From positions 7,898-31,911 of the forward strand of contig DFYJ01000039.1 of assembly GCA_002383325.1 (NCBI GenBank): DNA of 24,014 nucleotides, read 5' to 3'. The translations under genes and the position numbers were made by a program. The DNA is from Candidatus Aminicenantes bacterium UBA4085. GTDB taxonomy: Bacteria > Acidobacteriota > Aminicenantia > Aminicenantales > UBA4085. Of the stretch, positions 1-6,647 are shown in pieces; the first letter of the stretch is position 1, and the number at the start of each line of letters is the position of its first letter. The notes beneath the pieces were generated by a model. That model did no database searches, had not been told where the DNA came from, and worked only from the letters and a program-made list of their open reading frames with translations.

Positions 1-519
1 CGGCCGTTGTATCGGGCGCCGGCCCATGACCGCGGCGTTGCGCATCTGGCGCACGCCCTGCAGGACGAGATCCTGCGTCGCGAGCCGGCCCAACCGTTCC
101 CGGACGGGTAGGGAAGCCTCGGGGTCCAAGGCCCAGCGCCCCGATTCCCAGTCGAACAGCGGGAAAAGGCGGCGGGCGTAGAACGACTCGAGGAAGTTCC
201 AGAGCGCCTGCGGCGAGACGTAGCCCAGCTCGCCTAGGGCCCGGAGGGGCGAGACCCCGCCGGCCTTGGCTGTCTTGCCGCACTGCTTGGCCTCTTCGGC
301 CGAGAGAATCTTTTTCTTGACCAGGGCGGCCAGAAAGTCCTTTTCGGTCAGACTTTCCCGCTCGACGATCACGTCGCCGCTTTCGAGATGGAGGACCCGC
401 TCGGCTCCGCCGTCGCGCAGGCGGAGGCGTCCGCCCGCGCCCGTGCGCCAGAGGTCGAAGAGCAGGCGGGCGAAGGGGGTTTCGAGGAGGGTTCCCTCCC
501 GCGGCATCGGCGCGGTCAT
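1..519 (-). CDS. DUF4388 (PATAN)-like protein, 3' end outside window
   Basis: The reading frame opens at an ATG at 519 and runs leftwards without a stop through the window edge, giving 173 visible residues. Residues 9-60 resemble a DUF4388/PATAN domain: a GTLLETPFARLLFDLW start, a GGRLRLRDG turn and a LESGDVIVERES strand. The pattern continues with a helical stretch to about residue 120 (LGELGYVSPQALWNFLE). Proteins of this type occur in Acidobacteriota, Myxococcota and relatives, often beside response-regulator or TPR modules, but no such module is visible here. No signal peptide is seen, so it is probably cytoplasmic. A second ATG four codons in (507) is a possible start. A -10-like box lies six bases upstream and there is no clear Shine-Dalgarno sequence. 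It is divergent from the inositol-monophosphatase-family gene. The family call is moderate and the role is unknown. Confidence 0.7.
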   Translation of the reverse strand, partial: MTAPMPREGTLLETPFARLLFDLWRTGAGGRLRLRDGGAERVLHLESGDVIVERESLTEKDFLAALVKKKILSAEEAKQCGKTAKAGGVSPLRALGELGYVSPQALWNFLESFYARRLFPLFDWESGRWALDPEASLPVRERLGRLATQDLVLQGVRQMRNAAVMGRRPIQRP

Positions 520-525
520 AGTCTC

Positions 526-531
526 ATATTA
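526..531 (-). promoter_or_regulatory. -10-like box of the DUF4388-like gene
   Basis: TAATAT is read on the minus strand and ends six bases before the ATG at 519. No good -35 box is visible at the usual distance. If this is the real -10 box, transcription would begin at or next to the start codon and the mRNA would be leaderless. Confidence 0.3.
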
Positions 532-549
532 GCATAACAGGGCCGCAAA

Positions 550-580
550 AATAGGGGATTACGTATACTGTACCCCTATT
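550..580. repeat. Intergenic palindromic repeat, copy 1
   Basis: A perfect 8-bp inverted repeat, AATAGGGG (550-557) and CCCCTATT (573-580), encloses a 15-base loop, ATTACGTATACTGTA. The same stem and ATTACGTATAC core recur at 8046-8078 and 14836-14907. It sits in the divergent spacer between the DUF4388-like gene and the phosphatase gene and ends 10 bases before the ATG at 591. The loop contains TATACT (564-569), a good match to a -10 box for the plus-strand gene, though no -35 is seen. The small size, palindromic form and intergenic location resemble REP-type elements moved by RAYT/IS200-like transposases. No transposase is present in the window. Confidence 0.85.
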
Positions 581-590
581 CTTTGGTAAG

Positions 591-1382
591 ATGATTCGCG
601 CCATGAGCGAGATCACCGCGATGCTGGAGACCGCCCGCGGCGTCGCCCTGGAAGCCGGCGCCCTGCTGCGGGAGAAATACCACCGGATGCCCGAGATCCA
701 TTACAAGGGCGAGATCAACCTGGTCACCGAGGCTGACACCGCGGCCCAGGCCTTGATCTTCGACCGGCTGTCCAAGGCCTTTCCGGGCCACGACTTCATC
801 GCCGAGGAAGGCCTCAAGTCGCTGACCGGCGCCGCATACCGCTGGATTATCGATCCCCTCGACGGGACGACCAATTTTGCCCATAAAGTGCCCGTCTTCT
901 GCGTTTCGATCGGACTGGAGCGCGGCGGGGAGCTTGCGGCCGGGGTTGTCCACAATCCCATGACCGGGGATGTGTTCTGGGCCGAGGCTGGGGCCGGCGC
1001 CCGATACAACGGCCGCCCCATCCGCGTCTCGGCCGCCGCCGACCTGGGCCGGGCCCTGCTGGCCACCGGCTTCGCCTACGACGTCTGGACGACCCGCTGC
1101 AACATCGACGAGCACGCGCGGATGATCATGCGCTGCCAGGGCATCCGGCGCTGCGGTTCGGCCGCCCTGGACCTCTGCTTCACGGCCTGCGGGCGCTTCG
1201 ACGGCTTCTGGGAGCTGAAGCTCAGCCCCTGGGACACGGCCGCCGGCGCCGTCATCATCCGTGAGGCGGGCGGGACGGTAACGGACTTTGCCGGCCGGCC
1301 CGTCGACGTCTATCGGCCCGAGGTCTGCGCCAGCAACGGCCTGATCCACGAGGCCATGCTGACCGTCCTGAACTCGAAGTAA
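591..1382 (+). CDS. suhB: Inositol-monophosphatase family phosphatase (SuhB-like)
   Basis: This 263-residue cytoplasmic protein has the full length and motifs of the Mg-dependent inositol monophosphatase family, which hydrolyses inositol phosphates and related sugar phosphates. Metal-binding residues are E72-E73, the DPLDGTTNF motif at 88-96 (D88, D91) and the WDTAAG motif at 214-219. The N-terminal helix (ETARGVALEAGALLREKY) is also typical. The ATG at 603 is an alternative start and would put a GGTAAG sequence 12 bases upstream. The next gene begins 12 bases after the stop, so the two are probably co-transcribed. A palindromic repeat lies immediately upstream and may supply its -10 element. 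The family call is secure. Substrate choice among inositol-1-phosphate, fructose-1,6-bisphosphate and others cannot be read from the sequence, and the symbol is used in the family sense. Confidence 0.9.
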   Translation: MIRAMSEITAMLETARGVALEAGALLREKYHRMPEIHYKGEINLVTEADTAAQALIFDRLSKAFPGHDFIAEEGLKSLTGAAYRWIIDPLDGTTNFAHKVPVFCVSIGLERGGELAAGVVHNPMTGDVFWAEAGAGARYNGRPIRVSAAADLGRALLATGFAYDVWTTRCNIDEHARMIMRCQGIRRCGSAALDLCFTACGRFDGFWELKLSPWDTAAGAVIIREAGGTVTDFAGRPVDVYRPEVCASNGLIHEAMLTVLNSK

Positions 1383-1394
1383 GGGAGATCCGTC

Positions 1395-1946
1395 ATGAGG
1401 AGAGCGCTTTCCCGCTGGTTCGCGACGGCTTCCCTTTTGCTCCTCCCGCTTTTAACGGCCGGCTTCCTGCCGGCCCAGGAGCCTCCGTCCCCTCCGCCCC
1501 CGCCTGCCCCCCTCGCTCCCGAAGGCTTCGTCCTGGCCAAGACGGTCGTCCTGCCCGGCAAAACCGCCTGGATCGACAGCGGCCTCGAGGTCAAGCCCGG
1601 CGACGAGATGTTCTTTGAAGCCGAGGGCTCGATCAGCATCCAGAGGAACAATCCCGTGGCGGCCTGCGGGCCCGACGGGCTGGCTCTGCGCACGATGCAG
1701 CAGCCCCTGTCCGACCGGAACCTGGGCTGTGTCATCGGGATGGTCGTCTATCGGACGGACGTCATCGAGGACAAGGAAAGCGGGGAGAAGGCCGAGCGCC
1801 GCCGGGGCGATCCCTTCCCGATCGGCCGCGGCGGCTCATCCGTCGCGGCGGAAGCGGGTCGCCTCTGGCTCGGGATCAACGAGAATCTGACCGGCGACAA
1901 CGAGGGGGAATTCACCGTGCGCGTCTACCTCAAGCCGCGGGGCTGA
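1395..1946 (+). CDS. Secreted LecA (PA-IL)-like lectin-fold protein
   Basis: The 183-residue product has a Sec signal peptide (about residues 1-27, ending near LPAQ) and a proline-rich hinge at 30-39. The remaining beta-rich domain, 48-180, has the pattern of the PA-IL/LecA galactose-lectin-like family: WIDSGLEVKPGD (59-70), GPDG (92-95), GCVIGMV (111-117), IGRGG (143-147) and GRLWLGINEN (155-164), followed by DNEGEFTVRVYL. Family members bind sugars through a Ca ion, or share the fold without known binding. It is expected to act outside the cytoplasm. A GGGAG ribosome-binding site lies 7 bases before the ATG. It ends 3 bases short of the convergent accC stop. The fold assignment is reasonable, but sugar binding is inference. 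Confidence 0.7.
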   Translation: MRRALSRWFATASLLLLPLLTAGFLPAQEPPSPPPPPAPLAPEGFVLAKTVVLPGKTAWIDSGLEVKPGDEMFFEAEGSISIQRNNPVAACGPDGLALRTMQQPLSDRNLGCVIGMVVYRTDVIEDKESGEKAERRRGDPFPIGRGGSSVAAEAGRLWLGINENLTGDNEGEFTVRVYLKPRG

Positions 1947-1949
1947 GGC

Positions 1950-3305
1950 TCAAGACCCGCCGTTGGCCTTCTTGGCCAGGAACTTTTCCAGGAACTGGGT
2001 GTCGTACTTCCCTTCCATGAAGTCGGAATTGGCCAGGATGGCCAGATGCAGCGGGATGTTGGTCTTGATGCCGACGATCGTCGTCATCTCCAAGGCCGTC
2101 TGCATCTTCTTGATGGCCAGGAAGCGGGTCGGCGCGAAGGCGATGACCTTGGCCACCAGCGAGTCGTAGGTCGGGGGGATCTGCCAGCCGCCGTAGGCCG
2201 CCGAATCGACCCTGATGCCCTCGCCTCCGGGCAGGACCAGGAAGTCGAGAGTCCCGGGCGACGGGGTGAAGGTCGCCGGGTCTTCGGCGTTGATCCGGCA
2301 CTCGATGGCGTGGCCGCGCATCTCCAGCTCGAAGGGGAAGTTGACCTTCTCCCCGGCGGCCACCCGGATCTGGGCCTTGACCAGGTTGATGCCGTAGACC
2401 ATCTCGGTGATGGGGTGCTCGACCTGGACCCGGGTGTTGGCCTCCATGAAGTAGAATTTCTTGTCCTCGTCGACCAGGAACTCGAAGGTGCCCAGGCTCT
2501 CGTAGCCGATATGCTTGGCCGCGTCTTCGACCGCCTTGATCATCCGCTTGCGCAGCCGGTCGTCGACGAACGGCGAGGGGGTCTCTTCGATGACTTTCTG
2601 GTATTTGCGCTGGACGGAGCACTCGCGCTCGCCGAAGGCGATGATCTCGCCCTTCTTGCCGCCGATGACCTGGATCTCGATGTGGTGGGCTCCGGTGATG
2701 TATTTCTCGATATACAGGGACGGATCGCCGAAGGCCGTCTTGGCCTCGTTCTGGGCGATCGGGAACTGCTCTTCCAGGTGGTTCTGGTTGCGGCAGATGC
2801 GCATGCCCTTGCCGCCGCCGCCGGCCGAAGCTTTGATGATGACCGGGTAGCCGATCTTCTGGGCCACGACCTTGGCCTCGGCCGCGTCCTCCATGATCCT
2901 ATCGCTGCCGGGGATCAGCGGCAGCTTGGCCCGGCCCATCTCCTGGCGGGCCCGGTTCTTGTCGCCCATCATCCGGATGATGGCGGCCGGCGGGCCGATG
3001 AAGGTCAGGCCGGACGTCTCGCAGATCTCGGCGAAGCGGGCGTTCTCGGCCAGGAAGCCGTAGCCCGGATGGATGGCGTCGGCCTTGGAGATCTCGGCCA
3101 CGCTGAGAAGGTTGGGGATGTTCAGGTAGCTGTCCCGGGCCGCAGCCGGGCCGATGCAGTACTTCTCGTCGGCCAGCATGGTGTGGAGCGAGTTGCGATC
3201 GACGTCGGAGTAAACGGCTACGGTCTTGATGCCCAGCTCGCGGGCGGCCCAGATGACCCGCAGGGCGATCTCACCGCGGTTGGCGATAAGGATCTTGGAG
3301 AACAT
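1950..3305 (-). CDS. accC: Acetyl-CoA carboxylase biotin carboxylase subunit
   Basis: The 451-residue protein carboxylates the biotin of AccB using ATP and bicarbonate, the first half-reaction of acetyl-CoA carboxylase in fatty-acid synthesis. It shows the FSKILIANRGEIALR start, the ATP-grasp glycine loop GGGGKGM (162-168) with K159 before it, ERECSVQRKYQK (226-237) and the catalytic MEANTRVQVEHPITE segment (287-301; E288, N290, R292, E296). The active-site Arg is R338 in ECRINAED. Length matches the family. Its ATG is 6 bases after the accB stop, with TGAGGCGG overlapping that stop as ribosome-binding site, so the two subunits are translated from one message. No carboxyltransferase gene (accA or accD) is in the window. 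It could also serve another biotin-dependent carboxylase such as propionyl-CoA carboxylase. Confidence 0.95.
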   Translation of the reverse strand: MFSKILIANRGEIALRVIWAARELGIKTVAVYSDVDRNSLHTMLADEKYCIGPAAARDSYLNIPNLLSVAEISKADAIHPGYGFLAENARFAEICETSGLTFIGPPAAIIRMMGDKNRARQEMGRAKLPLIPGSDRIMEDAAEAKVVAQKIGYPVIIKASAGGGGKGMRICRNQNHLEEQFPIAQNEAKTAFGDPSLYIEKYITGAHHIEIQVIGGKKGEIIAFGERECSVQRKYQKVIEETPSPFVDDRLRKRMIKAVEDAAKHIGYESLGTFEFLVDEDKKFYFMEANTRVQVEHPITEMVYGINLVKAQIRVAAGEKVNFPFELEMRGHAIECRINAEDPATFTPSPGTLDFLVLPGGEGIRVDSAAYGGWQIPPTYDSLVAKVIAFAPTRFLAIKKMQTALEMTTIVGIKTNIPLHLAILANSDFMEGKYDTQFLEKFLAKKANGGS

Positions 3306-3311
3306 GCCGCC

Positions 3312-3788
3312 TCACGCGCCCGGGACGACGGAGAAGAGCTTCTGGCCGAACTCGACCGGTTTGCCGTTCTCGATGAAGATTTCCTTGATCACCCCGTCGA
3401 CGTCGCACTCGATCTCGTTCATCAGCTTCATGGCCTCGATGATGCACAGGGTCTGGCCCTTTCTGACCGGCTCGCCGACATCCACAAAGGGCGGGGAGCT
3501 GGGGGAGGGCGCTCGATAGAAGGTGCCGACGATCGGGGAGGTTACATAATGGGCGTCGCCCCTGGGCTCAACGCCGCCATCGGCCTGACGGGCGGCCGCA
3601 TCCCCACCTCCCGCCTGTCCGGCGGTTTGAAAAGAAGGGGCCGGTTGGCTGTAGGCGGGGGGGGGCGCGATGTTACGTCCGATCTTGAGCTTGAAGCCAT
3701 CGATCTCGATCTCGAATTCGTTCAGATTCCGGTCCTCAAGCAGCTTGACGACCTTGTTGATCTCATCGAAATCGATCTTGGGGGACAT
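3312..3788 (-). CDS. accB: Biotin carboxyl carrier protein of acetyl-CoA carboxylase
   Basis: This is the biotin carrier that shuttles the carboxyl group between AccC and the carboxyltransferase. It has a short N-terminal helical region ([17 protein letters not shown]), a Pro/Ala/Gly-rich flexible linker and a C-terminal biotinyl domain with the EAMKLMNEI motif. The acceptor Lys is residue 121 from the start used here. I chose the ATG at 3788 because GAGGAG lies six bases upstream and the protein then begins like other AccB proteins. An in-frame ATG at 3833 would add 15 residues and has a weaker AAGGGA site. The linker is encoded partly by a run of nine G (3657-3665), and the frame is intact across it. 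It is followed directly by accC and preceded by a plausible promoter. Confidence 0.93.
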   Translation of the reverse strand: MSPKIDFDEINKVVKLLEDRNLNEFEIEIDGFKLKIGRNIAPPPAYSQPAPSFQTAGQAGGGDAAARQADGGVEPRGDAHYVTSPIVGTFYRAPSPSSPPFVDVGEPVRKGQTLCIIEAMKLMNEIECDVDGVIKEIFIENGKPVEFGQKLFSVVPGA

Positions 3789-3865
3789 GGGGGGCTCCTC
3801 GGGAGATTGGGAGATCTCCTTTGTTTTCTTCATTTTTCCCTTAAAATCCGCGAAAATGCTTTCTT

Positions 3866-3894
3866 AACTTAACAGCAGACCCGGCGGGTGTCAA
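3866..3894 (-). promoter_or_regulatory. Putative sigma70-type promoter of accBC
   Basis: On the minus strand a perfect TTGACA (3889-3894) is followed after 17 bases by TAAGTT (3866-3871), a weak -10 box. It lies in the 136-base spacer between nagA and accB. It suggests that accBC can be transcribed independently of the amino-sugar genes upstream. Confidence 0.45.
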
Positions 3895-3924
3895 GACGAA
3901 ACGGTCAATAAGATATATCGAAAG

Positions 3925-5226
3925 TCACCTATTTGCCCGTTTCCCTGCCCGGCGCCTGGATTCGACCGGGAAGGCAGCCCGCCCGCCGACAAAAACATCG
4001 CGAACCCTCAGCTCCGAGTCCAGCAGGACGACATCGGCATCAAAGCCTTTGGCCAATGCGCCCTTCCTCTTCTCCAGCCCGAGAAGGCGGGCCGGGTTGG
4101 TGGTCGCCAGAGGCAGGACATCGGCCAGGGGCCAGCCGCTCCAGCGGATGACGTTGCGTACGGCCTGCAGCAGGGTCAAGGTGCTGCCGAAGAGAGCCCC
4201 CTCCTTGGTCCGCTGCGGCTCGGCCTCGATGCCGGCCGGCCGGGTGGCATCGGTGACCAGGATGGCTTTGTCGGCCGGCTTGGCGGCCAGGGTCAGGAAG
4301 ACGGTAGCCGGGTGCAGGTGGTGGCCGTCCGCGATGAGCTCGACCGAGGCTTCGTCGTTCAGCAGCAGGGCCCCGGCCAGGCCGGGGGCGCGGTGGCCGA
4401 AGGCGCTCATGGCGTTATAGAGATGTGCTCCGTGGCTGATCCCGGCCTCAAAGCCGGCCAGGGCTTGCTCGAAGGTGGCCGCCGAATGCCCGGCCGAGGC
4501 GATGATCCCGCGGCCGCGCAGAAACTTGATGTAGGCGGCTGCCCCGGGCAGCTCCGGAGCCAGCGTGACGATGCGGATCGGCGTCCTGACCGACTTGGCC
4601 AGGGCCTTGATCTCTCCGGTATCGAAGCGGCGGATTTGCTCCGCGGGCTGGGCGCCCCGCTTCTCGGCCGCGATGTGCGGACCCTCCACATGCAAACCAA
4701 GGATGTCGGGCAGGGCCCCCGCTCCGGCCTTGTCCCTTCCGCGCCGCGACTCGCGGCGGACGGCGTCGACGACCCGGGCCGCCTTCTCGATGTCCTTGCG
4801 GGACGCGGTCATGAGGGTCGGGACGAGGGACGTGGTGCCGTCCTGGGCGTGGATGCGCAGGATCGTCCGCACGGTTTCGGGAGTGGCGTCCATGTAGTCG
4901 GCCCCGCCGCCGCCATGCTGGTGGATGTCGACGAGGCCGGGGATGGCGATCAGGCCGCGCCGGTCGAAGATCTCCAGGACAAAGCGGCGTGAGCGGTTGT
5001 GAAGCTTGCGGGCCGCGGCTTCCAGCTTCTTGTACCGGCCCACGGCCAGGATTCGCTTGCCCCGGGCCAGGATGGCCCCGTCCGGGACGGTCCCTTCGGG
5101 CGTCAGCACGGCCCCGGCCCGGATCAGGGTGAAGGCCGCGGGCGGGCGGCCGACGGGATTGCGGGCGGATTTTTTCGACCGTCTCTTGGCGGCCGGCTTG
5201 GGCTTGACGATCTTGGCTTTGGGCAT
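3925..5226 (-). CDS. nagA: N-acetylglucosamine-6-phosphate deacetylase
   Basis: The protein removes acetate from GlcNAc-6-phosphate, yielding glucosamine-6-phosphate, for amino-sugar catabolism and cell-wall recycling. The amidohydrolase barrel carries PGLVDIHQHG (96-105; metal ligands H102, H104), HVEGPHI (179-185; E181), AGHSAA (245-250; H247), HLYNAM (268-273), DGHHLHP (300-306) and VTDAT (324-328) with catalytic D326. The start at 5226 has AAGGAGT seven bases upstream. At 433 residues it is longer than usual because of a Lys/Arg/Pro-rich N-terminal extension of about 30 residues and a basic C-terminal tail (RRRAGKRANR). It follows two phosphohexomutase genes on the same strand with a 47-base gap, fitting amino-sugar phosphate metabolism. 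The function is well supported; the purpose of the basic tails is unknown. Confidence 0.93.
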   Translation of the reverse strand: MPKAKIVKPKPAAKRRSKKSARNPVGRPPAAFTLIRAGAVLTPEGTVPDGAILARGKRILAVGRYKKLEAAARKLHNRSRRFVLEIFDRRGLIAIPGLVDIHQHGGGGADYMDATPETVRTILRIHAQDGTTSLVPTLMTASRKDIEKAARVVDAVRRESRRGRDKAGAGALPDILGLHVEGPHIAAEKRGAQPAEQIRRFDTGEIKALAKSVRTPIRIVTLAPELPGAAAYIKFLRGRGIIASAGHSAATFEQALAGFEAGISHGAHLYNAMSAFGHRAPGLAGALLLNDEASVELIADGHHLHPATVFLTLAAKPADKAILVTDATRPAGIEAEPQRTKEGALFGSTLTLLQAVRNVIRWSGWPLADVLPLATTNPARLLGLEKRKGALAKGFDADVVLLDSELRVRDVFVGGRAAFPVESRRRAGKRANR

Positions 5227-5273
5227 GGCGGGACTCCTTCATGGCGGCCCGGCGCCTGGAAGGCGCGGGGCGC

Positions 5274-6647
5274 TCAGGTTTTTTCCAGAGAGGCGGCGAT
5301 GGCGCCCTTCAGGGCGGTCAGGGCGGTCTCGGCCTTGGCTTGCGTCCGGGCCTCGGCCAGGACGCGGATGATGGGTTCGGTGTTGGACGGCCGGACGTGG
5401 ATCCAGGCATCCGGGAAATCGACTTTCAGCCCGTCGGTCAGGTCGACCCGGCCCGTCGGCTCGTACAGCTTCCGCAGCCGGCCGATGAGGCGGTGGGCTT
5501 GCTCCGCGGAGCCGGCCATGCGGTCCTTGATCATGACGTACCGGGGTAGGGCGGCCTGCAGGGCCGAGATCTTGCGCCTGGATTCGGCCATGTATTCCAG
5601 GATCAGGGCCATGGCCGTGAAGCTGTCTCGGCAGGGGTGGACCAGGGGATCGATGACCCCCCCGTTGCCCTCGCCCCCGAGCACGGCTCGCGGCCGGGCG
5701 GCCAGCAGCTTTTCGACCACATTGATCTCGCCGATGCGGGTCCGGAAGACCCGGCAGCCGCGCTCGGCGGCCAGGTCGTCGATCAGGCGGGAGCTGGACA
5801 GGTTGCAGACGATCGAGCCGCGCCGCTTGGCCAGGACGTGGCGGACGGCCAGGCCCATGGTCAGCTCCTCGCCCAGAGGCTCGCCGCGCTCGTTGACCAC
5901 AGCCAGCCGGTCGGCGTCGGCGTCCTGGACGAAGCCGATGTCGGCCTTGTACTCCCGGACAGCCCGGCAGACGTCGGAGATGTTCTCCGGCAGCGGCTCG
6001 GAGTCATGAGCGAAGTCGCCGGCCGGGTCGGTGTAGAGCGGCACGACCTCGCAGCCGAAGGCCTCCAGAAGCCGCGGGCCGAGCAGCGAGCCGGCTCCAT
6101 TGTTGCAGTCCAAGGCCACCCGCAGCTTGCAGCGGCGGACGATGCTCGTGTCGAAGCGGGACAGGATGCGGCGCAGGTGGGGCTCCGAGGCGTCCTCCAG
6201 CCGGGCCGGGGCGCGGTAGCGCTCGGGGCCTGCCAGGGCGAACTCGCCTTGGTGGTAGATGTCGAGATACTCCTCGGTCTGCCGCGGGGTCAGGTAGAGG
6301 CCGTCGCGGCTGATGAACTTGAGCCCGTTCCAGGGCTTGGGGTTGTGGCTGGCGGTGACGGCGATGCCGCCCGCGGCCCGCTGGTGCTTTGTCAGGTAGA
6401 GGAAGGAAGGGATGGCGCAGACGCCCACGTCGACCGTCTGGCAGCCGGTCGCCGCGAGCCCGGCCGCCACGGCCTCGGCCAGCATGATCCCGGAGCGGCG
6501 GGTGTCGCGGCCGATGAGGACGGGGCCTCCGCCTACATACGTGCCGAAAGCCTGGGCCAGGGCGGCCGCGAGTTGCGGGGTCAGGCTGTCTCCGACAACG
6601 CCCCGGGCGCCGGAGATGCTGATCTTGAGGGTCGTCTTGCTCTTCAT
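5274..6647 (-). CDS. Phosphohexomutase (phosphoglucosamine/phosphomannomutase family), catalytically intact
   Basis: This 457-residue alpha-D-phosphohexomutase interconverts hexose 6- and 1-phosphates through a phosphoserine. All four active-site elements are present: TASHNPKPWNGLK with catalytic S100; the metal loop DADADR (242-247); the sugar-recognition loop GGEGNGG (324-330); and the phosphate-binding RPSNTEP (419-425). GRDTR (46-50) is also present. The next gene, nagA, suggests it acts as a glucosamine-6-phosphate to glucosamine-1-phosphate mutase (GlmM role). However, RPSNTEP rather than RPSGTEP and DADADR rather than DGDGDR leave phosphomannomutase or phosphoglucomutase activity open. 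Its ATG overlaps the stop of the preceding paralogue by 4 bases (ATGA), so translation is coupled. No symbol is given because the substrate is unproven. Confidence 0.92.
   Translation of the reverse strand: MKSKTTLKISISGARGVVGDSLTPQLAAALAQAFGTYVGGGPVLIGRDTRRSGIMLAEAVAAGLAATGCQTVDVGVCAIPSFLYLTKHQRAAGGIAVTASHNPKPWNGLKFISRDGLYLTPRQTEEYLDIYHQGEFALAGPERYRAPARLEDASEPHLRRILSRFDTSIVRRCKLRVALDCNNGAGSLLGPRLLEAFGCEVVPLYTDPAGDFAHDSEPLPENISDVCRAVREYKADIGFVQDADADRLAVVNERGEPLGEELTMGLAVRHVLAKRRGSIVCNLSSSRLIDDLAAERGCRVFRTRIGEINVVEKLLAARPRAVLGGEGNGGVIDPLVHPCRDSFTAMALILEYMAESRRKISALQAALPRYVMIKDRMAGSAEQAHRLIGRLRKLYEPTGRVDLTDGLKVDFPDAWIHVRPSNTEPIIRVLAEARTQAKAETALTALKGAIAASLEKT

Noticed and set aside
1930..1950. 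Imperfect inverted repeat CTCAAGCC/GGCTGAG at the convergent lectin-like/accC junction as a terminator
   Set aside because: Short, bulged and without a T-run on either strand; it overlaps coding sequence.
3657..3665. Run of nine G in the accB linker as a possible phase-variation tract
   Set aside because: The frame is intact across it, it encodes part of the proline-rich linker, and an essential gene is an unlikely phase-variable target.
2046..3872. Very long open frame opposite accC and accB
   Set aside because: It is an antisense shadow from high-GC codon bias, rich in Asp, Gly, Leu and Val, and the accBC motifs on the other strand are unambiguous.
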